DNA from: UBA5018 sp947463165
Lineage (GTDB): Bacteria > Cyanobacteriota > Cyanobacteriia > PCC-6307 > Cyanobiaceae
Direction of reading: 5' to 3'
Length of the DNA: 64,000 bases
NCBI GenBank assembly: GCA_943371245.1
Contig: CALRTY020000001.1
Location: forward strand, 375,554-439,553
Positions 31,461 to 40,660 of this stretch are shown one piece after another. How positions within the stretch are numbered: the stretch's first letter is position 1; the number at the start of each line of letters is the position of its first letter. The notes below the pieces were generated by a model. The model was not told the origin of the DNA and ran no database searches. It saw only the letters and a program-made list of their open reading frames with translations. The position numbers were made by a program, and so were the translations under genes.

Positions 31461-31506
31461 GGTGCGGTAACGGCTGTGGCAACCCTAGATAGGCAAGCTG
31501 CTGCTG

Positions 31507-31884
31507 ATGCCCATGGCCAGAACTCAGCAACAGCGATCAGCCCTGGCCGGCGGCTGGGCCGAGCAGCGGGCGCTGCGCTTGCTGCGCAGTCGCGGCTGGC
31601 GGCTGCTGGATCGCAATTGGCGCTGCCGTTGGGGCGAATTGGATCTGGTGGTGCGCAAGCCAGGCCGCTTATTGGTGGTGGAGGTGAAAGGGCGCTGCAG
31701 CGGCCTGGATGGCTGGGGCACGGCCGCCCTGCAGCGGGGCAAACGGCGGCGCCTGGAGCGGGCCTGGAACTGCTGGCTGGCGGCCCATCCCGACCAGGCG
31801 GAATTGGCGGTGAGCCTGGTTTATGCCCTGGTGCCCCTGCCCCCCGCCCGGGGAGCGGTGCGTTGGATCTGGCCGATTGATTGA
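31507..31884 (+). CDS. YraN family (UPF0102) predicted endonuclease
   Basis: The 125-residue protein has GGWAEQRALRLLRSRGWRLLDRNWRCRWGELDLVVRKPGRLLVVEVKGR. The GE(L/I)DLV...VVEVK arrangement is the Holliday-junction-resolvase-like nuclease core of UPF0102/YraN. The family is linked to DNA processing, but the substrate is not settled. I use the ATG at 31507; the ATG at 31513 is also possible. It is convergent with the CNNM-family gene, 21 nt away. Confidence 0.85.
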   Translation: MPMARTQQQRSALAGGWAEQRALRLLRSRGWRLLDRNWRCRWGELDLVVRKPGRLLVVEVKGRCSGLDGWGTAALQRGKRRRLERAWNCWLAAHPDQAELAVSLVYALVPLPPARGAVRWIWPID

Positions 31885-31905
31885 TTGCCAAGAGCGAAGC
31901 GGGTA

Positions 31906-33246
31906 TCAGTCTTTATCGCTTGAGCCCTGCTCTTCCCCGGATCCATCCGCCAGCTTCCCAGGGATTGCGCTTACCAATAACTTGTCTACCCGCTTGCCAT
32001 CCATATCCACCACTTCAAAGCGATAACCTAACCATTCAAAGTGATCGGCCTCGCGGGGAATTCTCTCTAAGACATGCATTACAAAGCCAGCCAGTGTGTG
32101 ATAGCGACCCTCCTTGTCAATGCCGAATATGTCCGTATCTACCAGCTCGGTAAAGGCATCCAAATCCAGGCTGCCGTCAATCAGCCAGGAGCCGTCTTCT
32201 CGGCCTACCACCAGTGGCTCATCATCGTCGTCAAGGGAAGGCAGGTCGCCAACAATTCCCTCCATCAGGTCGTTGAGGGTTACCAAGCCTTCCACGCCGC
32301 CAAATTCATCTGTGACCAGGGCAATGTGAATGCCAGTTCGCTTGAACTGTTCCAACACAGAAAGAGCCCTAGTGGATTCCGCCACAAAGAGCGGTGGCTG
32401 CATCAGATTTTCCAGGTCAATCAACTTGCCATTTAGTTTAGCTGAGAGTAAATTACGAACTCTCACCACCCCCAAACAGTCATCCAAACTGCCTCGACCA
32501 ACGGGAAACCTGGAATGGGTGCTCTCCAACACCTCCTGCATACTTTGATCCAAAGGCTCCTCCAGATCAAGCCAGGATATATCGGTGCGAGGGGTCATCA
32601 GGGTTTTTATCGCCCGATCACCAAGCCGCAACACCCGCTGCATCATGTCGTGCTCCACCTCTTCAAATACGCCAGAATCAGCCCCCTGGCGAATCATAGC
32701 TTTTATCTCATCTTCGGTGATATCTGGCTCTTCATTTATAGAAACACCCAAAAATTTGATTAAAGCATCGGTAGACAGGCTCAATAGCTTCACCGCTGGC
32801 GCGCTAAATCTTGACAACCAGCGCATCGAGGGCGCCATGGCACAGGCCAACCTTTCAGGGCTGGCAAGGGCAATCCGCTTAGGAACCAGCTCGCCGATTA
32901 CCAATGATAAATAGGTAATTGCTGCCACCACCAGGGTGAGGCTGAGCCCTTGGCTGTATGGAGCAAGCAGCGGTAGTCGATGCAGGAGCGGCTCCAGATG
33001 CTGGGCCACCGTGGCGCCGCCGACGGCACCGCTGAGGATGCCAATCAAAGTGATGCCAATTTGAACAGTAGAAAGAAATTCGTTGGGCGAATCAGCTAAT
33101 TTTAAGGCAATTCTAGCCGAGCGCTTACCCTGATCCGAAAGTTGCTGAAGCCGGTGCTTCCGGGACGATACGATTGCGATCTCGGCACCAGAAAAGATGC
33201 CGTTAGCTATAAGCAGCACCAGAATGAATAGGATTTCTAGCGCCAA
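31906..33246 (-). CDS. CNNM/CorC (HlyC) family membrane transporter
   Basis: The 446-residue product has an N-terminal DUF21 domain with three to four spans (LEILFILVLLIANGIFSGAEIAIVSSRK, YSQGLSLTLVVAAITYLSLVIGELVPKRIAL). A CBS pair follows (MTPRTDISWLDLEEPLDQSM, then RALSVLEQFKRTGIHIALVTDEFGGVEGLVTLNDLMEGIVGDL). A CorC_HlyC domain closes it (LDAFTELVDTDIFGIDKEGRYHTLAGFVMHVLERIP). Members export Mg2+ or Na+ across the inner membrane. It follows ktrA by 77 nt in the same direction, in a run of cation-transport genes. Confidence 0.9.
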   Translation of the reverse strand: MALEILFILVLLIANGIFSGAEIAIVSSRKHRLQQLSDQGKRSARIALKLADSPNEFLSTVQIGITLIGILSGAVGGATVAQHLEPLLHRLPLLAPYSQGLSLTLVVAAITYLSLVIGELVPKRIALASPERLACAMAPSMRWLSRFSAPAVKLLSLSTDALIKFLGVSINEEPDITEDEIKAMIRQGADSGVFEEVEHDMMQRVLRLGDRAIKTLMTPRTDISWLDLEEPLDQSMQEVLESTHSRFPVGRGSLDDCLGVVRVRNLLSAKLNGKLIDLENLMQPPLFVAESTRALSVLEQFKRTGIHIALVTDEFGGVEGLVTLNDLMEGIVGDLPSLDDDDEPLVVGREDGSWLIDGSLDLDAFTELVDTDIFGIDKEGRYHTLAGFVMHVLERIPREADHFEWLGYRFEVVDMDGKRVDKLLVSAIPGKLADGSGEEQGSSDKD

Positions 33247-33323
33247 GAAGGGGTTCGTCTCCGGGAATTAAGGCCAATTTACAGGTAATCTCGCCGGTTG
33301 CCGATGCCTTGGTGTGTCGCTGC

Positions 33324-34037
33324 TCATCGTCCAGGCAGCTGAGCCAGGGCCTCACTGGAGCCCATCACCACGAGCAGCTCGCCGGCACCCAGCAGCCGCG
33401 AAGCCGGTGGGTTGACGGTGAGGTCGTTGTTGGGGCCTGCGGCCAGCACGCTCACCCGGTAGGTCTTGCGCAGGTTGAGCTCCCGCAGCGTCTGGCCCAC
33501 AAAAGCCTGGGGCACCACGATTTCCTCGATGCTGTTGCGATCGTCGAGCCGCAGCCGTTCCAGCAAATTGGGGCGCACCAGCTCCAGCCCCAACCGCTGA
33601 CCCTGCATCTTGGAGGGAAACACCACCCGGTCGGCGCCCACCCGAAGCAGCATCTTCTGGTGTAACTCGCTGGTGGCCCTGGCAATCAGCCATTTCACCT
33701 TGCTGCCCTGGGCATCCTTGCTGATCAAGGTGGCGGTGACACTGGCCTCGATCGGCTCCCGCATCGCCACCACCACAGTGCCCATATCGAAGACCCCCGC
33801 AGCTCTGAGGGCCTCCTCGTCGGTGCAGTCAACCACTCGGGCCTCGATCGCCGGCGCAATCAGGCGCAGATCATCGATGGCCCGCTGGTCCAAGTCAATC
33901 GCCAGCACATCGGCCGAGGCTGCCACCAGCTCCTCGATCACAGCCCTGCCAAAGCGGCCCACGCCGATCACGGCAAAGCCGGCGGGATCGGGCCCGATCT
34001 CACGGTGTCTCTGCCACAAAAATGGATTGGATGTCAT
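33324..34037 (-). CDS. ktrA: K+ uptake regulatory subunit KtrA (TrkA-N/RCK)
   Basis: The product is 237 residues. An RCK N-terminal Rossmann domain begins FAVIGVGRFGRAVIEELVAA, has an acidic residue after the second strand (VLAIDLD), and continues to LLRVGADRVVFPSKM. A TrkA-C domain follows (IEEIVVPQAFVGQTLRELNLR to ELLVVMGSSEAL). It binds nucleotide and gates the KtrB channel. It lies about 300 nt downstream of ktrB on the same strand; the spacer is purine-rich repeat sequence. Confidence 0.92.
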   Translation of the reverse strand: MTSNPFLWQRHREIGPDPAGFAVIGVGRFGRAVIEELVAASADVLAIDLDQRAIDDLRLIAPAIEARVVDCTDEEALRAAGVFDMGTVVVAMREPIEASVTATLISKDAQGSKVKWLIARATSELHQKMLLRVGADRVVFPSKMQGQRLGLELVRPNLLERLRLDDRNSIEEIVVPQAFVGQTLRELNLRKTYRVSVLAAGPNNDLTVNPPASRLLGAGELLVVMGSSEALAQLPGR

Positions 34038-34340
34038 TGCTAGGGATGGCGGGATGGAGAGTTGGAGGATTGGAGAGTTGGAGGGTTGACGCTATGGAGG
34101 GATAGTGGCCGGCTGCGGAGAGTCAGGGAGGAGGCGAGGCAGGAGTCACGAGACAGGAGGAGGCAGAAGACCGCGAGGGTTGAAGGGATGTCGGATGCCG
34201 GTGCCGGATGTAGGCAAGCAAGGAAGAGGGGGACAGGCGGCGGAGATGGGAAAAGTGAGGTATTAACAACTAGCTACGGGCTAGGGGCGAATCAAAAAAT
34301 GTAACCGACCAAACCAGAGCCCAGGGAAACCGCTCAAATT
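34038..34340. other. Purine-biased spacer between ktrB and ktrA
   Basis: No gene. The plus strand is strongly G/A-rich from about 34040 to 34265, with short repeats such as GAGAGTTGGAGG-ATTGGAGAGTTGGAGG (about 34058-34085) and many AGGAGG-like runs. It separates two genes whose products form one complex and probably belong to one transcript. Confidence 0.55.
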
Positions 34341-35732
34341 TCATAGAAAAACCTCCTCGCGGGGATAACCGACTCGGGAGGGGGGGCGATTGCCATAAAC
34401 AGCGGCGAGCAGCAGCAGGATGCCAATCCGCCCCACGAACATTCCCACCATCAACACCAGCTGGCCCCAGCGGTTGAGCTGGGCGGTTACGCCCACATCC
34501 AGGCCCACGGTGCAGAAGGCCGACATGCAGGTGAACAACTTCTCCAGAAAACTGAACGATTGCCCCATCGGCTCGCCTCCAGCGGTGGGACCGATGCCCA
34601 GCAACAGGGTCATCAACAGCACGCAAATGGCCGAGGCGAAGGTAACGGCCACCGCCTTGAGCAACAGCTCACTGGAAATCTGCCGGTTGCGGATCACCAC
34701 CTGCTTGCGGCCCAACAGAGTTGATTGGGTGGCCCCCAGCAACAGCGCAAAGCTGGTTGTCTTGATCCCTCCGCCGGTGCCACCGGGGCTGGCACCAATG
34801 AACATCAGCAGGATCATCAACAGCAATCCCGCCTCCGAGAGGCTCTCAATCGAGAGGGGCACGGTGTTGAAACCGGCGGTGCGGGTGGTAATTGATTGAA
34901 AGATGGTTACCTGCAGCTTGTCCCAGAGAGTAAGGGTGGTGATCACGCCATCGGGTGCAAATTGTTCGGTAAACAACAAGCCGATCGCTCCCAGACCAAT
35001 CAACATCAGGGTGCTGCGTAACACCAGGCGGGTGTGCAAGCTAGGCCGCGTCAGTCGCCTCCAGTTGCGGCGCTGACTCCAGAGATCCTGGATCACCCGC
35101 CAGCCAATGCCGCCGATCACGATCAAGCTACCGATAACGGCGTTAACCACCGGATGGCCCTGGTAGCTCACCAGGCTGTCGCTACGCAAACCGAAACCAG
35201 CGTTATTATAGGCGCTAATGCAATGAAATAGGCTCGACCACAGGCGTTGGAACGGATTGGCGATGTCGGTGAACCCGAAGCAGTAGAGCACTACAGTGCC
35301 CAAGCCGATTACGCAAAAACCGGTTATCAAAATTGCGTGGAATGTGGGTCCGATGCCGCCCACACCAAATTCATCCAGCGAGCGACCGCGATCGAGGCGG
35401 TGGCGCAGGCCGGAGTGACCCTGCACAAAACCCTGCAAAAAGGTGGTGATCGCCATCAGGCCCAAGCCGCCAGTGACGATCAAGGCCGCCAGCACCATTT
35501 GGCCCACCAGGGTGAGTTCCTGGCCGATATCGATGATCGACAGACCCGTCACCGTGATCGCCGAGATCACGGTGAACAGGGCTTCCCAGAGGCCAACGCT
35601 ATCGCTGGAGCAGAGCGGACTGGCTAGTACCAGCGTGCCGGCGGCGATCACCAGGCCACCGCTCACCACTGTGAATTGCGGCACCGTGAGAGCGGCACGC
35701 CAGCGCTGGAGCTGGATCCAGGGGGACGACAA
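34341..35732 (-). CDS. ktrB: K+ uptake channel subunit KtrB
   Basis: KtrB is the membrane pore of Ktr, a Na+-stimulated K+ uptake system important in osmotic upshift. The product is about 463 residues from a TTG at 35732 that has AAAGG 5 nt upstream. Four pore-loop repeats are visible: ISAITVTGLSIID, CISAYNNAGFGL, SITTRTAGFNTV and CMSAFCTVGLDVG, each with the conserved pore glycine. GASPGGTGGGIKTTSFALLL follows the third. A longer frame extends to 36230, but that part is antisense to the P-type ATPase gene. Confidence 0.92.
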   Translation of the reverse strand: MSSPWIQLQRWRAALTVPQFTVVSGGLVIAAGTLVLASPLCSSDSVGLWEALFTVISAITVTGLSIIDIGQELTLVGQMVLAALIVTGGLGLMAITTFLQGFVQGHSGLRHRLDRGRSLDEFGVGGIGPTFHAILITGFCVIGLGTVVLYCFGFTDIANPFQRLWSSLFHCISAYNNAGFGLRSDSLVSYQGHPVVNAVIGSLIVIGGIGWRVIQDLWSQRRNWRRLTRPSLHTRLVLRSTLMLIGLGAIGLLFTEQFAPDGVITTLTLWDKLQVTIFQSITTRTAGFNTVPLSIESLSEAGLLLMILLMFIGASPGGTGGGIKTTSFALLLGATQSTLLGRKQVVIRNRQISSELLLKAVAVTFASAICVLLMTLLLGIGPTAGGEPMGQSFSFLEKLFTCMSAFCTVGLDVGVTAQLNRWGQLVLMVGMFVGRIGILLLLAAVYGNRPPSRVGYPREEVFL

Positions 35733-35825
35733 AGAGGACCTTTGAAAAAAATCGTTAGGCGAAAACCTACAAAGGATGGGCTCAGGCTGCCTAGGTTGCC
35801 CGCTCAGTCTCCCCTCCCCCTTTTG

Positions 35826-38585
35826 ATGCCCCCCAGCAAGCAGGCCGCCTGGCACGCCCTGGCACCGGCAGATTGCCTGCAACAACTCGATGCCTCCAGC
35901 GAGGGGCTCAGCACCGCCCAGGTGGCTGAGCGCCTGGCCCGCATCGGTCCAAACCGGCTCGAGCTGGCGGCGGGCCGCAGCAATTGGCAGATCCTCTGGG
36001 ATCAATTCAGCAACGTGATGCTGCTGCTGCTGCTGGGAGTGGCGGCGGTGAGTGCGGCGGTGGCCTGGCAGAAGCAGTCCTTCCCCAAGGACGCGATCGC
36101 CATCCTGCTGATCGTGGGCCTCAATGGTCTGCTGGGCTACCTGCAGGAGAGTCGCGCCCAGAAGGCACTGCTGGCCTTGCGGGAACTGGCACAGCCGGCG
36201 GTGCAGGTGCGCCGCGATGGCGAATGGCAAATGCAGCCCTGCGAGCAGCTGGTACCGGGGGATCTGATCAGATTGGAGGCCGGCGATCGGGTATCGGCCG
36301 ACTGCCGCTTGCTGGAGGTGGCCGATCTGGGCTTGCGCGAGGCCGCCCTCACCGGCGAAGCCGAGGCGGTGTTCAAACAGGCGCAGCTGGTGCTGGAGGC
36401 GTCAACACCGGTGCTGGAGCGAAAGAACTGCCTGTTTCAAGGCACCGAGGTGGTGCGGGGTCGGGGCTTGGCCCTGGTTACCGCCACCGGGATGGCCACC
36501 GAACTGGGCCAGATTGCCGAGCTGATCAATACCGCCGGCGGCGAGACGACACCGCTGCAGCAGCGGCTCGATGGCCTGGCCAACGTGCTGGTGGGCAGCG
36601 CCTTGGCCCTGGTGGCTGCCGTGGTGGCCCTGGGCATCCTGCTCGGTCAGAACGCCCTCGACCTGTTGGAGGTGGGCCTGTCCATGGCCGTGGCGATCGT
36701 GCCCGAGGGCCTGCCCGCCGTGATCACGGTGACCCTGGCCATTGGTACCCAACGGATGGTGAAACGGGCGGCCCTGATTCGCCGCCTACCCGCAGTGGAG
36801 GGTCTCGGTTCGGTGACCGTGATCTGCTCTGACAAAACCGGCACCTTGACCCTCAATCGCCAGGTGGTGCAGGAGCTGCGCTGCGGCACCCAATCGATCG
36901 CCGTGAGCGGCCAGGGCTATGAGCCCCATGGCAAGTTCAGCGCCCGAGAGTTGGCGGCGCCGCCTAGCGCCGCCGCAGGCTGCGCTGCTGGCGCCCAGCG
37001 ACTGCTGCTGGAGGCCGGTGTGCTCTGCAGTGATGCCGAACTCAAACGCGAGGGCAGCGGCTGGAGCGTGTTGGGGGATCCCACCGAGGGCGCCCTGCTG
37101 GTGGTGGCGGCCAAGGACGGCATCGATGCTTTCAGCCTGCGCAGTAATTACCAACGCAGGGCCGAAATTCCGTTCAGCTCGGAACGGCAGCTGATGGCGG
37201 TGTGGGTGGCCGATCCAGACGGCGCCCTGCAACAACCGCTGGGGGCCCTGGCGGCCGGTTCCGATCAGCTGCTGATCAGCAAGGGGGCACCTGAGGTGAT
37301 TCTGGCCAGCTGTGATCGCTGGCTGGATGGAGCTGGGGTGGCAGCGCTCAGCGCTGAGCAACAGCAATGGTGGGTGGAGCAGGCGCGGCAATTGGCCGCC
37401 CAGGGGCTGAGGGTGTTGGCCTTTGCCTGCGCTCCCCATCACCCCAGTCCGGAGCAGGAGTTGGAGCGGCTGGTGCTGCTGGGGCTGATGGCCCAGCTGG
37501 ATCCAGCTCGCCCCGAGGTGACGGCAGCCGTTGCCACCTGCCGCCAGGCCGGCATACGCCCGGTGATGATCACCGGCGACCATCCGCTCACGGCCCGGGC
37601 GATTGGCTCCAGCATCGGCATCACCGATGCCAATGGCGAGGTGGTGTTAGGCCGCGAATTGGAGCAGATGGATGAATCCAAACTGCGCAGCGTGGTGGCC
37701 AACTGCAATATCTATGCCCGGGTAGCGCCCGAGCAGAAACTGCGCATCGTCAAGGCGCTCCAGGCCAATGGCCAGGTGGTGGCGATGACCGGTGATGGGG
37801 TGAATGACGCGCCGGCCCTGAAACAGGCCCACATCGGCGTGGCCATGGGAATCACCGGCACGGAGGTGAGCAAGGAGGCCGCCGACATGGTGCTGCTCGA
37901 CGACAACTTCGCCACGATTGTGAGTGCGGTGGAGGAGGGGAGATTGGTATATGCCAATATTCGACGCTTCGTTAAATATATCCTCGGCAGCAATGTCGGT
38001 GAGCTGATCACCATTGCCGCCGCCCCCCTGCTGGGCCTGGCGGGCGTGCCGCTGACGCCGTTGCAGATTCTGTGGATGAACCTGGTGACCGACGGGGTGC
38101 CGGCCCTGGCCTTGGCCCTCGAACCCGGCGAGGATGGCTTGATGCGTAGACCACCAGCAGAGCCCGGGGAGTCGATCTTTGCCCGAGGCATCGGCAGTTA
38201 CATCCTGCGCATTGGCGTGGTGTTTGCCCTGATCGTGATCGCCTTGATGCTCTATGCGGCTGCCACTGGCAGACCCTGGCAGGTGATGGTGTTCACCACC
38301 CTCTGTCTGGCCCAGATGGGCCACGCCCTGTCGGCCCGCAGTGACCGGCCGCTGCTGCAGGTGGCTCCCTTCTCCAACCCCTGGTTGATTTGGGCGGTGG
38401 TGCTCACCACCGGTCTACAGATGCTGCTGCTCTACGTGCCGCCCCTGGCCCGCTTCTTTGGCACTGAGCCCCTGCCCGGCCCAGACCTGCTGATCTGCGT
38501 CGGGGTGAGCCTGGTGTTCTTCCTTTATCTGGAGCTGGAGAAGCTGGTGAGGCAATGGCGACGCCGCGCCTCGGCCGACACCTGA
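35826..38585 (+). CDS. P-type ATPase of the Ca2+-pump class (PacL-like)
   Basis: The 919-residue product is complete. It has an actuator domain with TGEA (EAALTGEAEAVFKQ), the phosphorylation motif CSDKTGTLTLNRQ, MITGDHPLTARAIG and the hinge TGDGVNDAPALKQAHIGVAM. The ion-site residues of calcium pumps are present: PEGLP in M4, NVGEL in M5 and NLVTDG in M6, as in SERCA (from memory). That supports export of Ca2+ or another divalent cation rather than Na+/K+ exchange. The start ATG at 35826 (MPPSKQAAWHALAPADCLQQ) is divergent from ktrB across about 93 nt. Confidence 0.88.
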   Translation: MPPSKQAAWHALAPADCLQQLDASSEGLSTAQVAERLARIGPNRLELAAGRSNWQILWDQFSNVMLLLLLGVAAVSAAVAWQKQSFPKDAIAILLIVGLNGLLGYLQESRAQKALLALRELAQPAVQVRRDGEWQMQPCEQLVPGDLIRLEAGDRVSADCRLLEVADLGLREAALTGEAEAVFKQAQLVLEASTPVLERKNCLFQGTEVVRGRGLALVTATGMATELGQIAELINTAGGETTPLQQRLDGLANVLVGSALALVAAVVALGILLGQNALDLLEVGLSMAVAIVPEGLPAVITVTLAIGTQRMVKRAALIRRLPAVEGLGSVTVICSDKTGTLTLNRQVVQELRCGTQSIAVSGQGYEPHGKFSARELAAPPSAAAGCAAGAQRLLLEAGVLCSDAELKREGSGWSVLGDPTEGALLVVAAKDGIDAFSLRSNYQRRAEIPFSSERQLMAVWVADPDGALQQPLGALAAGSDQLLISKGAPEVILASCDRWLDGAGVAALSAEQQQWWVEQARQLAAQGLRVLAFACAPHHPSPEQELERLVLLGLMAQLDPARPEVTAAVATCRQAGIRPVMITGDHPLTARAIGSSIGITDANGEVVLGRELEQMDESKLRSVVANCNIYARVAPEQKLRIVKALQANGQVVAMTGDGVNDAPALKQAHIGVAMGITGTEVSKEAADMVLLDDNFATIVSAVEEGRLVYANIRRFVKYILGSNVGELITIAAAPLLGLAGVPLTPLQILWMNLVTDGVPALALALEPGEDGLMRRPPAEPGESIFARGIGSYILRIGVVFALIVIALMLYAAATGRPWQVMVFTTLCLAQMGHALSARSDRPLLQVAPFSNPWLIWAVVLTTGLQMLLLYVPPLARFFGTEPLPGPDLLICVGVSLVFFLYLELEKLVRQWRRRASADT

Positions 38586-38670
38586 ACCAGCCCCAGCACT
38601 GATTTGCCAGTCCCAGTTGACCAGGCCGGGGTTGGCTTCCCCCTAGCCTGGTGACGCCAGCAACTTCTCC

Positions 38671-39321
38671 ATGCAGGATTTCATCAACCGGCTACCGGAG
38701 TTGATCGGCTCGGCCGTAGACGCCAATCCCCTGATCGGCTATCTGGTGATCGGCCTGGTGATGCTGCTCGAAAATGTATTTCCACCGATCCCCTCTGAAC
38801 TGGTGATGCCCCTGGGGGGCTTCTACGTGCAACAGGGAAAGTTAGAGCTGCTACCGGTGTTGCTGGCGGGCCTGATCGGCACCCTGCTGGGAGCCTGGTT
38901 CTGGTATGGGATTGGTCGGTTGATCAACGAAGAGCGACTAGAGCATTGGCTCTCTCGCCATGGCAGGTGGATCGGCATTCAGCCCGCCGATCTAGCCCGC
39001 AGCCGTCGCTGGTTTAAGCGCCATGGCTCTGCGGTGGTGTTCTGGGGCAGGCTGATTCCCGGTGTGCGCACGCTGGTGTCGGTGCCAGCTGGCATCGAAT
39101 TGATGCCCCAACTGCCGTTCCTGGCCTGGACCACCGGCGGCAGTTTGCTCTGGATCCTGATCCTCACCCTGGCCGGCCAGGCCCTGGGGGAGGGCTACCA
39201 GCGGGTTGGCGAGTGGCTTGAGCCAATCAGCCAATTGATCAAGGTGCTGCTGGTGCTGGCAGCTATCACCTTTACGGCCTGGATCGGAGCCAGGCTGATC
39301 AGCCAGCGCCGTAAGCCCTGA
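38671..39321 (+). CDS. DedA family membrane protein
   Basis: The 216-residue product has the DedA core: GYLVIGLVMLLENVFPPIPSELVMPLGGFYV with the conserved acidic and P-x-PSE pattern. It also has GTLLGAWFWYGIGRLINEERL and the FxxxGRxxPGVRxxxSxPAG motif (VVFWGRLIPGVRTLVSVPAGIELM). The family is required for envelope homeostasis; members have been assigned as undecaprenyl-phosphate or phospholipid translocases. It follows the P-type ATPase by 85 nt in the same direction. Confidence 0.9.
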   Translation: MQDFINRLPELIGSAVDANPLIGYLVIGLVMLLENVFPPIPSELVMPLGGFYVQQGKLELLPVLLAGLIGTLLGAWFWYGIGRLINEERLEHWLSRHGRWIGIQPADLARSRRWFKRHGSAVVFWGRLIPGVRTLVSVPAGIELMPQLPFLAWTTGGSLLWILILTLAGQALGEGYQRVGEWLEPISQLIKVLLVLAAITFTAWIGARLISQRRKP

Positions 39322-39394
39322 AGCCCGCCCCTGAAGCTGGCCTGGCCTGATCCAGGTTGCTTATCTCGCACCACTTCTTTTGAAAACCTTGCCC

Positions 39395-40660
39395 ATGGGC
39401 TGGCATCGGCACCTCTGGCACCCCACCACCCAGGTGGCTACGGCACCGGAGCCGCTGCGGGTGGTGTCGGCCCGCGGATCACTGCTGCAGTTGGATGACG
39501 GCCGCCAGCTGATCGATGCGATCAGCAGCTGGTGGGTGACCCTGCATGGCCATGGGGAGCCCTCGATTGCCGCCGCCATCGCCGCCCAGGCGCAGCAACT
39601 GGAGCAGGTGATTTTTGCCAATTTCAGCCATCCGCCCGCCGAACAATTGGCGGAGAAGTTGGCCTCATTAACTGGTCTCGATCGGCTGTTCTTCTCAGAT
39701 AACGGCTCCACCGCCGTGGAGGTGGCCCTCAAAATTGCCTGGCAATGGTGGCGTAATCGGGGCGAACCACGCCAGCAATTAATTGCCTTTGAGGGTGCAT
39801 ATCACGGCGACACGGTGGGTGCGATGGCCCTCGGTGAGCGCTCTCTGTTCAACTCGGCCTATGAAGGCCTGATGTTCTCGGTGGCGCGGGCCCCCTGGCC
39901 GGCGAGTTGGTGGGGCGATGAAAGCGTTGAAGCCCGGGAATTGCAGGCCCTGGCTGTGCTGGATCGGTTGCTGGAGACGCCCACGGCCGCCGTCATTTTT
40001 GAGCCCCTGCTGCAGGGAGCATCGGGGATGAATTTGGTGCGTCCCCAATTTCTACAGGCGGTGGAGCGGCGGGTGCGCGCCAGTGGTGCCCTGCTGATTG
40101 CCGATGAGGTAATGACCGGTTTTGGCCGCAGCGGCAGCCTGTTTGCCTGCCAGCGAGCCCAGATTCAGCCGGATTTAATGGCTCTTTCCAAGGGACTCAC
40201 CGGTGGCTTCATGCCGATGGGCGTAACCATGGCCAGCGAGAGAATATACGAGGGGTTTATAGGTTTAGATCCTAAACTTACCTTCTTCCATGGCCATAGC
40301 TTTACGGCCAATCCCCTGGGCTGCGCCGCTGCCCTGGCCAGCCTGGAGCTATTGAGGCAACAGCCGCAATACTATAGCCAGTTTGAACAGCGCCATCGGC
40401 AACATCTAGAGCCGCTGAGGGACCATCCCCGCCTAGAAAAATTCCGAAATATAGGCAGCATTGCCGCCTTCGATCTGATCGTAGACCAACCCGGTTACCT
40501 CCAGAGCCTGGGCCGGCAGCTGCAACGCCAGTGCCTAGCCAAAGGTGTTTATCTGCGGCCCCTGGGCCATGTCGTCTACCTGCTGCCTCCCCTGGGAATC
40601 AGCGAAGCCCAATTGGAGCAGTGCTATAGCGCCATCATTCAATCCTTGGCTGAGATTTGA
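39395..40660 (+). CDS. bioA: Adenosylmethionine-8-amino-7-oxononanoate aminotransferase BioA
   Basis: This class-III PLP aminotransferase transfers the amino group of S-adenosylmethionine in biotin synthesis. Signatures are HLWHPTTQ at the start, LIDAISSWWVTLHGHGEPSI, FFSDNGSTAVEVALKIAWQWW, FEGAYHGDTVGAMALGERS, the LLIADEVMTGFGRSGSL strand and the lysine in MALSKGLTGGFMPMGV. The product is 421 residues from the ATG at 39395; a TTG at 39380 also fits. No other bio gene is in the window. Confidence 0.93.
   Translation: MGWHRHLWHPTTQVATAPEPLRVVSARGSLLQLDDGRQLIDAISSWWVTLHGHGEPSIAAAIAAQAQQLEQVIFANFSHPPAEQLAEKLASLTGLDRLFFSDNGSTAVEVALKIAWQWWRNRGEPRQQLIAFEGAYHGDTVGAMALGERSLFNSAYEGLMFSVARAPWPASWWGDESVEARELQALAVLDRLLETPTAAVIFEPLLQGASGMNLVRPQFLQAVERRVRASGALLIADEVMTGFGRSGSLFACQRAQIQPDLMALSKGLTGGFMPMGVTMASERIYEGFIGLDPKLTFFHGHSFTANPLGCAAALASLELLRQQPQYYSQFEQRHRQHLEPLRDHPRLEKFRNIGSIAAFDLIVDQPGYLQSLGRQLQRQCLAKGVYLRPLGHVVYLLPPLGISEAQLEQCYSAIIQSLAEI

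Noticed and set aside
35733..36230. N-terminal extension of ktrB by 166 codons
   Set aside because: It is antisense to the conserved start of the P-type ATPase; KtrB homology begins only after the TTG at 35732.
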